From Sphingobium sp. OAS761 (GTDB lineage Bacteria > Pseudomonadota > Alphaproteobacteria > Sphingomonadales > Sphingomonadaceae), in contig NZ_JALJVY010000005.1 of assembly GCF_024168485.1 (NCBI RefSeq), positions 186,001 to 250,000 on the forward strand: DNA of 64,000 nucleotides, in the 5' to 3' direction. A model generated the notes under the pieces. It did not search any database, was not told where the DNA came from, and saw only the letters and a program-made list of their open reading frames with translations. This document shows, one piece after another, positions 35,642 to 44,290 of this stretch. How positions within the stretch are numbered: position 1 is the stretch's first letter; each line of letters opens with the position of its first letter. The position numbers were made by a program, and so were the translations under genes.

Positions 35642-36438
35642 CAGAAGGCGAACTCGGTTATGAGGGGGATATGGTCGGACGGCTTGCCCCAGTCGCGCGC
35701 CGGTTCAACCACGCGATGGCCGACCGCCTTTGCCGCGACGTCCTTCGTCGTCCACATATGATCGAGCCGGCGACCCCGGTCGGAAGCAGCCCAGTCCTTC
35801 GCCCGGTAGCTCCACCAGGTGTAGAGGCGCGCCGGCGCCGGATGAAAATGCCGTCCGATATCGACCCAATCGTTCGACGCCTGCAACCGCGCCAATATCT
35901 CGCACTCGACCGGAGTGTGGCTGACCACGTCCAGCAATTGCTTGTGGCTCCAGACGTCGCATTCCAGCGGTGCGATGTTGAAATCCCCGGTCAGGATGGT
36001 CGGCTGGTCGGCCAGATCGGCGGACCACCGGATCATCCGCTCAAGGAAATCGAGCTTTTGTCCGAACTTGGGATTGACGGCACGATCCGGCACATCGCCG
36101 CCCGCGGGAACATAGACATTCTCGATCCGCACGCCGTTTTCCAGCCGCACGCCGACGTGCCGCGCCTCACCATTGGCCTGCCAGTCGAGCCGGTCATCCT
36201 CATGCATCGGCACCCGGCTCATGATCGCGACGCCATGGTGCATGCGTTGTCCGTTCAGCACCTGATGCACATAGCCCAGCCGCCTGAACATGTCGGTGGG
36301 GAAAATCTCGTTCACCACCTTGGTTTCCTGAAGACAGAGGATGTCAGGCGACTCTTCGGTCAGGAAACGCTCGACGATGTCGAGCCGGGCGCGGACGCTG
36401 TTGATGTTCCAGGAGGCGATGCTGAGTGTGCCGGTCAT
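35641..36438 (-). CDS. xthA: Exodeoxyribonuclease III
   Basis: The 265-aa product has the endonuclease/exonuclease/phosphatase fold residues: [18 protein letters not shown] with the metal-binding Glu, [11 protein letters not shown] and the C-terminal [10 protein letters not shown]. XthA cleaves at abasic sites in base-excision repair. I chose ATG 36438 ([10 protein letters not shown]) rather than an upstream in-frame ATG, because the protein's conserved core starts here. A terminator on the same strand (36490-36530) lies just upstream, so its promoter must be within about 50 bp or the terminator leaks. Confidence 0.95.
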   Translation of the reverse strand: MTGTLSIASWNINSVRARLDIVERFLTEESPDILCLQETKVVNEIFPTDMFRRLGYVHQVLNGQRMHHGVAIMSRVPMHEDDRLDWQANGEARHVGVRLENGVRIENVYVPAGGDVPDRAVNPKFGQKLDFLERMIRWSADLADQPTILTGDFNIAPLECDVWSHKQLLDVVSHTPVECEILARLQASNDWVDIGRHFHPAPARLYTWWSYRAKDWAASDRGRRLDHMWTTKDVAAKAVGHRVVEPARDWGKPSDHIPLITEFAF

Positions 36439-36489
36439 GGCCCATCGCTCTAGGAGGGCGCGGACGCGCGCGCAAGCATGGGTCACCAG

Positions 36490-36530
36490 AGAAGGAAAGA
36501 CCCCCGCTCCGGGGGCGTGGAACGGGGGTC
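36490..36530 (-). terminator. Hairpin terminator upstream of xthA
   Basis: On the minus strand, GACCCCCGTTCC and GGAGCGGGGGTC (one mismatch) form a strong 12-bp stem around an 8-nt loop, followed by TTTCCTTCT. It ends the transcript coming from lolA or from a small RNA in 36531-36650. The T-tract is imperfect. Confidence 0.65.
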
Positions 36531-36650
36531 TCGATCGCGCCCTTGAAGCGCTTCGCGACGGGAGCGGTGCCGGGTAACAGGGGGGAAATCCCGGAGACCA
36601 TCTCGCGTCGTGAATTGTTGATTAGCGTCCTCGATATGAGCGGCAGATGA
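36531..36650 (-). ncRNA. Candidate small RNA or structured lolA 3' UTR
   Basis: This stretch between a large palindrome (36651-36676) and a strong terminator (36490-36530) has no coding sequence. On the minus strand it contains an exposed C-rich run (TTTCCCCCCTGTTACCC) that could pair with Shine-Dalgarno sequences, a feature of several alphaproteobacterial small RNAs. No clear promoter was seen. It may instead be just the lolA 3' UTR. Confidence 0.3.
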
Positions 36651-36676
36651 ACGGACGGAAAAGTTTTTCCGTCCGT
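36651..36676. repeat. 26-bp near-perfect palindrome downstream of lolA
   Basis: ACGGACGGAAAA (36651-36662) and TTTTCCGTCCGT (36665-36676) are perfect reverse complements around a 2-nt centre. It starts 18 bp after the lolA stop. There is no T-tract outside the arms on either strand, so it is not an ordinary terminator; it may be an mRNA-stabilising hairpin or a protein-binding site. Confidence 0.7.
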
Positions 36677-36693
36677 CGCACCCGCTGCTCCGG

Positions 36694-37332
36694 TCAGCCG
36701 CCGGAAGGACGGCCAAGCCGCCGCGGATCGGTCCAGCGGAAAGCGGAATCGGGCACGGTAACGCCGTAGCGCTGATTGGTGAGCCGCACCGCCGTGCGGT
36801 TATTCTGCGAATCGAGCGCGACCCAGCCATAGAGTTGCAGGCCGGCCGGGCTGGCGGCGTCGCGTTTGAAGATCATGGTGATGGTCCCGAATTCGGGACG
36901 CTTGGGATCGCGCGCCTGAACGGACAGGATGGACGGATCGCCGCTTGGTACGACCGATCCGAATTTCGAGAGATCCTTGGACGGATCGATCAGGGCGGCG
37001 AGCGGCGAATTGCCGATCGGCCAGCGCTGCACCTGCCGCACCTCATAATCGATCATGGTCAACGCCTTGCCGTCGCCGACGATCAGCAGGGGCACGCCCT
37101 TCTGATACTGGAAACGGATCTTGCCCGGCTGCTTCAGGGTCAGCTTGCCCGTCAGCGTCTGGCCGTTGCGGTCCGTCTGGCTGAAGTCGGCCGTCATGGT
37201 GGAAACGGCACGAATATAGGCGTTGACCCTGGCCAGTTCGCCCTGATCTCGCTGCTGCGCCTCGACCGGGGCGGCGAGCGGAAGGGCAAGGGCGACCGGC
37301 GTCGCGGCCAGCGCGAGGATGATGCGCTTCAT
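36694..37332 (-). CDS. lolA: Outer membrane lipoprotein carrier protein LolA
   Basis: LolA ferries lipoproteins across the periplasm to the outer membrane. The 212-aa product has a cleavable signal peptide (ending APVEAQQ), then the LolA fold: NAYIRAVSTMTADFSQTD, GKLTLKQPGKIRFQYQK, and VGDGKALTMIDYEVRQVQRW. Length fits. ftsK precedes it on the same strand with a 91-bp gap. A palindrome and possible small RNA region follow. Confidence 0.92.
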   Translation of the reverse strand: MKRIILALAATPVALALPLAAPVEAQQRDQGELARVNAYIRAVSTMTADFSQTDRNGQTLTGKLTLKQPGKIRFQYQKGVPLLIVGDGKALTMIDYEVRQVQRWPIGNSPLAALIDPSKDLSKFGSVVPSGDPSILSVQARDPKRPEFGTITMIFKRDAASPAGLQLYGWVALDSQNNRTAVRLTNQRYGVTVPDSAFRWTDPRRLGRPSGG

Positions 37333-37423
37333 GAAAATTCACTCCGGTTGTTACGGATGCGGTGTAGGTTGGGGCGATTGAACTCCCCGTGAACCCGGCC
37401 GTTCCCTTGCGTTCAGCAAGATG

Positions 37424-39739
37424 TCAGAGCGGATTGCCATTCTCGTCGCGCAGTACTTCACGGCGGCCGACATGATTGGGCGGGCCGACCAGCCCCTCAT
37501 CCTCCATCCGTTCGATCAACCGGGCGGCGGAATTATAGCCCACGCGCAGCTGCCGCTGGAGCCAGCTGGTCGACGCCTTCTGGTTCTCGAATACCAGCTG
37601 GCACGCCTTGCGGAACAACTGTGCATCGGGACTGTCGTCGCCCAGGTCGACGCCGTCGAGCGCAAAGCTGCCTTCCTCCGGCTCCTCGGTCACGGCGGAG
37701 ATATAGTCGGGCTGGCCCTGCGCGCGCCAGTGATCGGCGACCACGCGCACTTCGTCGTCGGACACGAAGGGACCGTGAACGCGGGTCAGCCCCTTGCCGC
37801 CATGCATGTAGAGCATGTCGCCCTTCCCCAGCAGCTGCTCGGCACCCTGTTCCCCCAATATGGTGCGGCTGTCGATCTTGGACGTCACGAAAAAGCTGAT
37901 GCGGGTGGGCAGGTTCGCCTTGATCACGCCGGTGATGACGTCGACGGACGGGCGCTGGGTTGCCAGGATCAAATGGATGCCGGCGGCGCGCGCCTTCTGC
38001 GCCAGCCGCTGGATCAGGAATTCGACCTCCTTGCCCGCGGTCATCATCAGGTCGGCCAGTTCGTCAACCACCACCACGATCTGCGGCAACGGCTGGAAAT
38101 CCAACTGCTCTTCCTCATAGATTGGCTTGCCGGTTTCCGGATCATAGCCCGTCTGGACGCGGCGGCCGAGCGGCTTGCCCTTGGCCTTTGCGGCGCGGAC
38201 CTTCTCGTTATAGTTGGCAAGATTGCGGACGGAGATCGACGCCATCATGCGATAGCGGTCCTCCATCTGCTCCACCGCCCATTTCAGGGCGCGGATCGCC
38301 TTGGCCGGTTCCGTGACCACCGGCGAGAGCAGATGCGGGATGTCGTCATAGGTCGACAGTTCCAGCATCTTGGGGTCGATCATGATCAGGCGCAGCTGGT
38401 CCGGCGTCATCCGGTAGAGCAGCGACAGGATCATGGCATTGAGACCCACCGACTTGCCCGAACCGGTGGTGCCGGCGATCAACAGGTGCGGCATCGGCGC
38501 CAGGTCCGCGATGATCGGTTCGCCCGAGATATTCTTTCCCAGGATGATCGGCAGGGTCGCTTCCTGCCCGAACTGCTCGCTGGTGATGAGTTCGCGGAAT
38601 GACACGCCCTCGCGGTTTGCATTGGGCAGTTCGATGCCGATGACGGTGCGGCCGGGTATCGTCGCGACGCGGGCCGACAGCGCCGACATGTTGCGGGCGA
38701 TGTCGTCGGCCAGCGCGATAACGCGGCTGGCCTTGATGCCCGGCGCCGGTTCCAGTTCGTACATTGTGACGACCGGGCCGGGCCGCACTTCAACGATGTT
38801 GCCCTTCACATGAAAGTCGTCGAGCACCGATTCCAGAAGCCTGGCATTGCGTTCCAGCGCCGCCTTGTCGATCTTCCCGCCCTGGCTCGCGGGGATCGGG
38901 TTCAGCAGGTCGGCCGAAGGCAGCGAACTGTGCCCGAACAGATCGTCCTGGCTGACCGGCGCCATTTGCCGCTGGGCGGGCGCAGGCTTGGGCGACTGGA
39001 TGGTGATCGGCGGCTTGGGTTCGGTGGAGACGGCCTTGCGCGGCGCGATGACGCGTTCGGCCTCCTCCTCCTCAGCATCCTCGACCGCCGGTGCCCCGGC
39101 AAGGGCCAGCGAGGGCCTGGGCAGGCTGAAACGGGGCAGGCGCGGCCGGCGCATGGTGAAGATCGGCTTTTCCAGCGCGAGACTGGCATAGCAGGCATAG
39201 AGGCCGACGATGAGCAGCACCACGATCAGCCCCCCGCTGATCCACGGCGCAGCCGCAGGGCTTTGCGCGGTCAGGCTGGCGACGCCACGCGCCGTGACCA
39301 GGCCGATGACGCCGCCCCATCCCGCCGGCAGGCCGACCAGCGGATCGCTCTGGAACAGCGCAAGTGCGATACCGACAAGGGCGATTCCCAGCAGGCATTT
39401 GCCGAACTGCCCCTTCCATCCGACCATGTCCTGATCGCCCCACAGGCGTCGCGCGGTCACCGCCATCAGCGGCAGGAGCAGGGCCACCGGTACGCCCAGC
39501 AGCCACAGCAGGAAATCCGCCGTCCACGCGCCGGGTGTCTGCATCATGTTGGCGACATGATCGCCAGCCACGGTGTTCATCGACGGGTCGCTGGGCGTGT
39601 AGCTGAGCAAGGCGAGCGCCAGGAATCCGGTCGCCAGGAACAGGCCTAGCGCGCCGATCAGCGCGCCACTCCGAAGCAGGCTGCGCTTGAGCATTTCGCG
39701 CCATTCCGGCGTGCGCTTAACGGTGCGGCCGACGGCCAT
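37424..39739 (-). CDS. ftsK: DNA translocase FtsK
   Basis: FtsK pumps chromosomal DNA toward the dif site at the division septum and links segregation to cell division. The 771-aa product has four N-terminal membrane segments (about residues 20-180), a Pro/acidic linker, the motor with Walker A AGTTGSGKSVG and Walker B VVVVDELADL, and the C-terminal winged-helix gamma domain (STSWLQRQLRVGYNSAARLIE) that reads polar DNA motifs. The linker is short compared with E. coli FtsK, as usual in this group. I chose ATG 39739, which has GGGGGA upstream; a second ATG lies 12 codons earlier. Confidence 0.96.
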   Translation of the reverse strand: MAVGRTVKRTPEWREMLKRSLLRSGALIGALGLFLATGFLALALLSYTPSDPSMNTVAGDHVANMMQTPGAWTADFLLWLLGVPVALLLPLMAVTARRLWGDQDMVGWKGQFGKCLLGIALVGIALALFQSDPLVGLPAGWGGVIGLVTARGVASLTAQSPAAAPWISGGLIVVLLIVGLYACYASLALEKPIFTMRRPRLPRFSLPRPSLALAGAPAVEDAEEEEAERVIAPRKAVSTEPKPPITIQSPKPAPAQRQMAPVSQDDLFGHSSLPSADLLNPIPASQGGKIDKAALERNARLLESVLDDFHVKGNIVEVRPGPVVTMYELEPAPGIKASRVIALADDIARNMSALSARVATIPGRTVIGIELPNANREGVSFRELITSEQFGQEATLPIILGKNISGEPIIADLAPMPHLLIAGTTGSGKSVGLNAMILSLLYRMTPDQLRLIMIDPKMLELSTYDDIPHLLSPVVTEPAKAIRALKWAVEQMEDRYRMMASISVRNLANYNEKVRAAKAKGKPLGRRVQTGYDPETGKPIYEEEQLDFQPLPQIVVVVDELADLMMTAGKEVEFLIQRLAQKARAAGIHLILATQRPSVDVITGVIKANLPTRISFFVTSKIDSRTILGEQGAEQLLGKGDMLYMHGGKGLTRVHGPFVSDDEVRVVADHWRAQGQPDYISAVTEEPEEGSFALDGVDLGDDSPDAQLFRKACQLVFENQKASTSWLQRQLRVGYNSAARLIERMEDEGLVGPPNHVGRREVLRDENGNPL

Positions 39740-39899
39740 GTCGTTCAATGTCCCCCAAATGTTCCGTTTCGGCACAATGCGACGGAGCAGGAGTCCGCGT
39801 CAAGCCCGGGCAGGATCGGCTCGTCGCGGCCCATCCGTAACACTCCTTATGGCGACCGGCCGCACCGCAGGCGCAGAAGGAGGGAAAGGAGATACGCCA

Positions 39900-39998
39900 A
39901 TGATCGCCAGCTTCTATCCCGCCCTTGTTGTTGTCTCGCTCGGCCTCTTCGCGGTCGCGCTGCTGTTCGCCAGCATCGAGGACGGGCTGAGGCGCTAA
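39900..39998 (+). CDS. 32-aa single-pass membrane small protein
   Basis: ATG 39900 has a strong Shine-Dalgarno (AAAGGAG about 8 nt upstream). The 32-aa peptide is almost one hydrophobic helix (ASFYPALVVVSLGLFAVALL) with a short charged end EDGLRR. I do not recognise the family; KdpF is of similar size but has a different pattern and no kdp genes are present. It lies on the plus strand in a minus-strand block and overlaps the end of the GNAT gene by 4 bp. The strong ribosome binding site supports translation. Confidence 0.55.
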   Translation: MIASFYPALVVVSLGLFAVALLFASIEDGLRR

Positions 39999-40477
39999 CC
40001 GCGCGCCAGCGTGCGCAACGCGTCGCCATCGACCCGCTGCACTGTCCATTCGTCCATCGGCCGCGCGCCCAGTGCGCGGTAGAAGGCAATGGAGGGCGCG
40101 TTCCAGTCCAGCACCGACCATTCGAGCCGCGCGCAATCGCGTTCGATCGCCATCGCCGCGAGCCGGACGAGCAGCGCCTTGCCCGCGCCCTTGCCGCGCG
40201 CGGCGGGCAGGACGAACAGATCCTCCAGATAGAGGCCGGGCTTGCCCTCGAAGGTCGAGAAATTGTGGAAGAAAAGGGCGAAGCCCACGGGCGTGTCGTC
40301 CATCTGCGCGATCAGCACCTCGGCCATGGGGCGCGGGCCGAACAGATAATGCGCCAGCGTCGTCGGATCCGCCTTCACCTCATGAGCCAGCCGCTCATAA
40401 TCCGCCAGCGCGCGGATGAATCCAAGAATGGTATCGATGTCGTCGGCCCGCGCCGTGCGGATGCTGATCTCGCTCAT
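39995..40477 (-). CDS. GNAT-family N-acetyltransferase (diamine/spermidine acetyltransferase-like)
   Basis: The 160-aa product has the acetyl-CoA-binding motif VLPAARGKGAGKALL and the SSAT-type segment FFHNFSTFEGKPGLYLEDLFV, which places it near spermidine/spermine N1-acetyltransferases and thialysine acetyltransferases. Catalysis in this subgroup uses the C-terminal WNAPSIAFYRALGA region. Its ATG overlaps the EamA-transporter stop as ATGA, so the two may work together. The substrate is an inference. Confidence 0.88.
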   Translation of the reverse strand: MSEISIRTARADDIDTILGFIRALADYERLAHEVKADPTTLAHYLFGPRPMAEVLIAQMDDTPVGFALFFHNFSTFEGKPGLYLEDLFVLPAARGKGAGKALLVRLAAMAIERDCARLEWSVLDWNAPSIAFYRALGARPMDEWTVQRVDGDALRTLARG

Positions 40478-41376
40478 GCCGTCCCCGGTTCCACATGGGC
40501 CAGTTCCGCCCGCTTCGAGCGCGCCGCGATAAGGCAGCCGGCGACGATCAGCAAGGCGCCCGCAAGCGTTGTCAGGGTCAGACGTTCGCCAAAGGCGAGC
40601 CAGCCGATGATCGCCGCCCACAGAAAGGCGGTATATTCGACCGGGATCAGCCGCTGGGCCTCCGCCCGGGCATAGGCCCAGGCCAGCGCCGCGAGCGAGG
40701 TAAAGGCCAGCGTCGCGGCCAGCGCTATGAGCGGCACAGCCGCAAGGCCGGGCGGAACGGCCAAGACCGGCGCGGCCAGGGCGAAGACCGCCAACATGAC
40801 CAGGTGCTGGAAGAAGGCGACCTCGATCGGCGATGCCAGTTGCGCCTGCTGTCGCTGGATGATCAGGTTCCAGGCGAACAGGACCGCCGAACACAGCATG
40901 GCGGCGACCCCGAGCAGCGCCTCGGGCTCGTATCGCCCCTGCATCCGTCCGGCCAGTATGACCGCCACGCCCACCAGCCCGAGAAGCGAGGCTCCTATGG
41001 CCTGCCGCCCTACCCGCTCCTTCAGCAGCAAGGCGGCGAGATATAGCGCGATCAGGGGCGCGATAAAGGACAGGGCGATGGCTTCGGCCAGCGGCATCCG
41101 CATGATCGCCCAGAAAAACAGCAGTGCCATCAACGCGACGACCACGCCGCGCAGCAGGTGAATGCGCAGCACCGCCCGCGTCGGCCAGCGCTGCCGCGTC
41201 GCCAGCATCAGCGCCAGCCCCAGCACTGTTCCGCTGACCGCGCGCCAGAACAGGGCATTGTAAAGCCCGATGGAGAGGCTCAGTCCCTTCATGGTCGCAT
41301 CCATGATCGAAAAGAGCGCGACGCCTGCGCAGCAGACGATGAAGGGGATCGCAAATCCCCCCGAAGTACGGTTCAT
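40474..41376 (-). CDS. DMT-superfamily (EamA) transporter
   Basis: The 300-aa product has two EamA repeats of about five membrane segments each (about residues 10-140 and 155-285), the usual architecture of drug/metabolite exporters. The substrate cannot be predicted. It precedes the GNAT gene with a 4-nt overlap, which suggests that an acetylated or precursor amine might be exported; this is a guess from context. ispG lies 9 bp upstream, so it is probably cotranscribed with ispG. Confidence 0.88.
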   Translation of the reverse strand: MNRTSGGFAIPFIVCCAGVALFSIMDATMKGLSLSIGLYNALFWRAVSGTVLGLALMLATRQRWPTRAVLRIHLLRGVVVALMALLFFWAIMRMPLAEAIALSFIAPLIALYLAALLLKERVGRQAIGASLLGLVGVAVILAGRMQGRYEPEALLGVAAMLCSAVLFAWNLIIQRQQAQLASPIEVAFFQHLVMLAVFALAAPVLAVPPGLAAVPLIALAATLAFTSLAALAWAYARAEAQRLIPVEYTAFLWAAIIGWLAFGERLTLTTLAGALLIVAGCLIAARSKRAELAHVEPGTA

Positions 41377-41385
41377 CCTGCCGAT

Positions 41386-42546
41386 TTATTCCGCCGCTTC
41401 GGCATTGCCGACATCGGTGGTGTCCGATTCCAGCTGCGCGGCCTCGATTTCGGCAGCCTTGGCTTCCACCAATTTCACGATATGATCGACCATGTCGGCG
41501 TCCTGCACCGTATGGTCGGTAAGCCCCGACAGGTAAACCATATGCTTGCCCGCGCCGCCGCCGGTCAGGCCGATGTCGGTCTCGCGCGCTTCGCCCGGTC
41601 CGTTGACGACGCAGCCCAGGACCGAGAGCGACAGGGGCGTGTGGATATGCTGGAGCCTCTCCTCCAGCGCCTGCACGGTGCGGATCACGTCGAAGCCCTG
41701 CCGCGCGCAGGAGGGGCAGGAGATGACCTTCACCCCGCGGGTGCGGATGCCGAGCGACTTCAAAATCTCGTAGCCGACCCGCACCTCTTCTTCCGGTTCG
41801 GCCGACAGGGAAACTCGGATCGTGTCGCCGATGCCGGCCCAGAGCAGGTTGCCGATGCCGATCGCGCTTTTCACCGTGCCGCCGATCAGGCCGCCGGCTT
41901 CGGTGATGCCGAGGTGCAGCGGGCAGTCAACGGCCTCGGCAAGCTGCATATAGGCCGCGACCGCCAGGAACACGTCGCTCGCCTTCACCGCGACCTTATA
42001 GTCGTGGAAATCCTGGTCCTGGAGCAGCTTGATATGGTCGAGGGCACTCTCGACCAGCGCCTCGGGGCAGGGCTCGCCATATTTTTCGAGCAGGTCTTTT
42101 TCGAGGGAGCCGGCGTTGACCCCGATGCGGATCGAGCAGCCGTTCGCCTTGGCCGCGTCCACCACTTCCTTGACGCGCGCCTCGCTGCCGATGTTGCCGG
42201 GGTTGATGCGCAGGCAGGCCGCGCCCGCATCGGCGGCTTCCAGCGCGCGCTTGTAGTGAAAATGAATGTCGGCGACGATAGGCACGCGTGCGGCCCGGAC
42301 GATCTGCCTCAACGCAGCGGTGGACGCTTCGTCCGGGCACGATACGCGGATGATGTCGACCCCGACTTCTTCGCAGCGGCGGATCTGGTCGACCGTCGCC
42401 TTGACGTCGTGGGTGGGCGTGTTGGTCATGGTCTGGACCGTGACCGGCGCGCCGCCCCCCACGGGCACATTGCCGACCATGATCTGCCGGCTGGGGCGGC
42501 GGGCGATGTCGCGCCAGGGACGCAGGCCGGGATTATGGTCGGACAT
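41386..42546 (-). CDS. ispG: 4-hydroxy-3-methylbut-2-enyl diphosphate synthase (flavodoxin)
   Basis: IspG catalyses the penultimate step of the MEP isoprenoid pathway with a [4Fe-4S] cluster. The 386-aa product has the cysteine ligands in SCPSCARQG and [11 protein letters not shown], and the TIM-barrel start [15 protein letters not shown] 42546 matches homologue starts, but the only Shine-Dalgarno (GGAG) lies inside the right arm of a perfect palindrome ending 4 nt before the start codon. The C-terminus has an Ala/Glu tail ([13 protein letters not shown]), slightly longer than usual. Confidence 0.95.
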   Translation of the reverse strand: MSDHNPGLRPWRDIARRPSRQIMVGNVPVGGGAPVTVQTMTNTPTHDVKATVDQIRRCEEVGVDIIRVSCPDEASTAALRQIVRAARVPIVADIHFHYKRALEAADAGAACLRINPGNIGSEARVKEVVDAAKANGCSIRIGVNAGSLEKDLLEKYGEPCPEALVESALDHIKLLQDQDFHDYKVAVKASDVFLAVAAYMQLAEAVDCPLHLGITEAGGLIGGTVKSAIGIGNLLWAGIGDTIRVSLSAEPEEEVRVGYEILKSLGIRTRGVKVISCPSCARQGFDVIRTVQALEERLQHIHTPLSLSVLGCVVNGPGEARETDIGLTGGGAGKHMVYLSGLTDHTVQDADMVDHIVKLVEAKAAEIEAAQLESDTTDVGNAEAAE

Positions 42547-42550
42547 GAAA

Positions 42551-42576
42551 AGGGGCTCCGTAGCTACGGAGCCCCT
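42551..42576 (-). terminator. 26-bp perfect palindrome: terminator of the FadL gene overlapping the ispG ribosome binding site
   Basis: AGGGGCTCCGTAG (42551-42563) is followed directly by its exact reverse complement (42564-42576). Read on the minus strand it is followed by TTTTC and then the ispG ATG. It therefore looks like an intrinsic terminator for the upstream fadL-like gene. The GGAG that should serve ispG is inside the stem, so read-through RNA would hide the ispG ribosome binding site. Confidence 0.8.
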
Positions 42577-42596
42577 ATAGGGATTTCTGCGGCGGA

Positions 42597-43895
42597 TTAG
42601 AAGCGCAGGGTCACCGATGCGGCAAGCTGGTCCGCATTGCCGCTGGTCTCTGCCAGGGTCGTGGCGGTAACGGTCGCAGGTGCCGGATAATAGCTGTCGG
42701 GGCGGATGATGTTGGCCTTTTCCACGAACGTATGGGCGTAGCTGAGGTTCAGCGCCGCCGCCGGCGAAATGTTGAAGGTCGCGCCCCCCGTCAGCCACAC
42801 GCGGTCGCCATCGGGCACGCGCGTCGTCAGATGCCGGGGATTGGTGGGCGTGCGATCGAACATCGTGCCTGCGCGCAGAGTCAGAGCGGGGCTGACGTCA
42901 TATTCGCCGCCGGCGCTGAAGGAATAGCTGTCATGATAGTCCAGTTCCTTGTTCGTCGTGCCGGCCGCCGACGTGACGGCGATGCCCTTGAACCTCGACC
43001 AGTTATACCATTTGCCGGTCAGCATCGCCCGCAGCTTCGGGGTCAGGCTGTGGGTCATGCTGACCGTCACGATATCCGGCAGCGCGAGCGGCGCAGTCGC
43101 CGCGAAGTCGCCATTGCCCGCCGCGATCGGACCAAGCAGCCCCGAAACGGTCTGGGTGCCCGCCAGCTTGTGGCGAATGCCTTTGCGGAAATGGACACCG
43201 AAATTGGTGTCGCCTGTGGTGTAGAACAGGCCTGCATTCCAGCCGACCGACCAGTCGTCGCCCTTCAGCCGGGCGAAGCCGTCGGACGGGGCTAGCGGCG
43301 AAAGCTGCGGCAGCGCGTTGGTCAACGTCGCCTTCACATATTGCACGTCGACGCCGCCGCCGATGGAGAGGCGATCGGTCAGCTTGTAGGCGACCGACGG
43401 CTGGATATTATATGTTTTGAGGTCGGTGTAGAGGGAATCATATCGCCCGAAGAAGCCGTCATCATATTCCAGCTTCAGCCCGAACGGCGCGTTGACCCCC
43501 AAGCCTACCCACAACCGGTCGTTCAGCTGGGCGCTCGCATAGAAGCTGGGCACCGGAATGACTTTTTCGAACGGATTGCCACCGTCATTGCCCGCGACCG
43601 GGACACGCAGCGCCGTCCCCGGAACCGAGCGATAGGTGCCGCGGTTGGTTTGATGCGCCGACGCCATCAGTGCCGATGCACCGATCGAGGTCTGAATGCC
43701 CGACAGCTGGGTCATGCCCGCGGGATTGAAATAGATGGTCGAGGGATCGTCCGCCGACGCCGCACCGCCGGACAGTGCGCGACCCGTTTCCTTCGGCGAC
43801 TGCTCCTGAAGATAGAAGCCTCCGGCCAGCGCGGGCAGCGGCGCGCCGAGCATGGCTCCGGCAAGAAGGAAGCGAGGGAAAGAGCGGCTCAACAT
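42597..43895 (-). CDS. FadL/OmpP1/TodX-family outer membrane transport protein
   Basis: The 432-aa product has a signal peptide ([17 protein letters not shown]), the conserved N-terminal hatch motif [20 protein letters not shown], the [10 protein letters not shown] (NPA) motif, and C-terminal barrel sequence ending in Phe (ASVTLRF). FadL-type channels let long-chain fatty acids or hydrocarbons cross the outer membrane by lateral diffusion. This is consistent with a sphingomonad that degrades hydrophobic carbon. I chose ATG 43895, which has GAGGAT upstream; the frame extends 31 codons earlier without signal-like sequence. The palindromic terminator follows. Confidence 0.9.
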   Translation of the reverse strand: MLSRSFPRFLLAGAMLGAPLPALAGGFYLQEQSPKETGRALSGGAASADDPSTIYFNPAGMTQLSGIQTSIGASALMASAHQTNRGTYRSVPGTALRVPVAGNDGGNPFEKVIPVPSFYASAQLNDRLWVGLGVNAPFGLKLEYDDGFFGRYDSLYTDLKTYNIQPSVAYKLTDRLSIGGGVDVQYVKATLTNALPQLSPLAPSDGFARLKGDDWSVGWNAGLFYTTGDTNFGVHFRKGIRHKLAGTQTVSGLLGPIAAGNGDFAATAPLALPDIVTVSMTHSLTPKLRAMLTGKWYNWSRFKGIAVTSAAGTTNKELDYHDSYSFSAGGEYDVSPALTLRAGTMFDRTPTNPRHLTTRVPDGDRVWLTGGATFNISPAAALNLSYAHTFVEKANIIRPDSYYPAPATVTATTLAETSGNADQLAASVTLRF

Positions 43896-44105
43896 TGTGG
43901 CAGATCCTCTTCTACGAGCGACTTTTGTGACCCCGACGGACATGAATGTGACACGCCGCCGGGCATTATCCTCCGCGTCGATTATCAATTATACCGGTAA
44001 TTTCCAGTGCAAAGCGCCGGTTTCCGGCCGCTTTGGCAGAGGAACTGGCAATGTCTGTAAAAGTGCCGTTACGGCGCCCCGGCCTTGGCACCGCCTGCGG
44101 GAAAC
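43896..44105. other. Non-coding stretch upstream of the FadL-like gene
   Basis: No gene is supported in this stretch, which forms the left part of the 395-bp gap between the FadL-like gene and the phosphohexomutase gene. On the minus strand it holds the leader and the probable -10 element of the FadL gene, and further upstream CCGG-rich repeats of no clear meaning. The right part of the gap (44106-44290) is described separately. Confidence 0.5.
43988..43993 (-). promoter_or_regulatory. -10 element upstream of the FadL-like gene
   Basis: The minus strand reads TATAAT here, a perfect -10. The -35 is weak. A start about 8 nt downstream would give a leader of about 85 nt before ATG 43895. Confidence 0.45.
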
Positions 44106-44132
44106 AAAAAAAAAGCCGCCCCGAAAGGCGGC
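44106..44132 (-). terminator. Intrinsic terminator downstream of the phosphohexomutase
   Basis: On the minus strand GCCGCC pairs with GGCGGC (44115-44132, with a 6-nt loop TTTCGG), followed by nine T residues (44106-44114). It lies about 160 nt after the phosphohexomutase stop. Confidence 0.88.
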
Positions 44133-44290
44133 TGGAAAGTTTTAGGAGAGGATGCCTGAAAGGCCCATTCCTTCTGCCGGTTCACCCGCGCTGCTGCAAA
44201 TGCGAAAGAAACATGCATGATTGCATTTTCTGCAACTGCTTTGAAAGACACGATTTCCGTAGCGGCACTGTATATGCAAAGGTAGAATAT
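44133..44290 (-). ncRNA. Candidate small RNA or long 3' UTR after the phosphohexomutase
   Basis: This 158-nt stretch is visibly richer in A/T than its neighbours, has no recognisable protein, and ends in a strong terminator with a T9 tail. The arrangement fits a 3'-UTR-derived or independent small RNA on the minus strand. TTGCAG and TTTGCATATACAG occur within it, but I see no convincing promoter. Confidence 0.3.

Noticed and set aside
44069..44251. 60-aa minus-strand ORF starting MSFKAVAENA
   Set aside because: It runs straight through the terminator hairpin of the phosphohexomutase transcript and has no recognisable domain or ribosome binding site.
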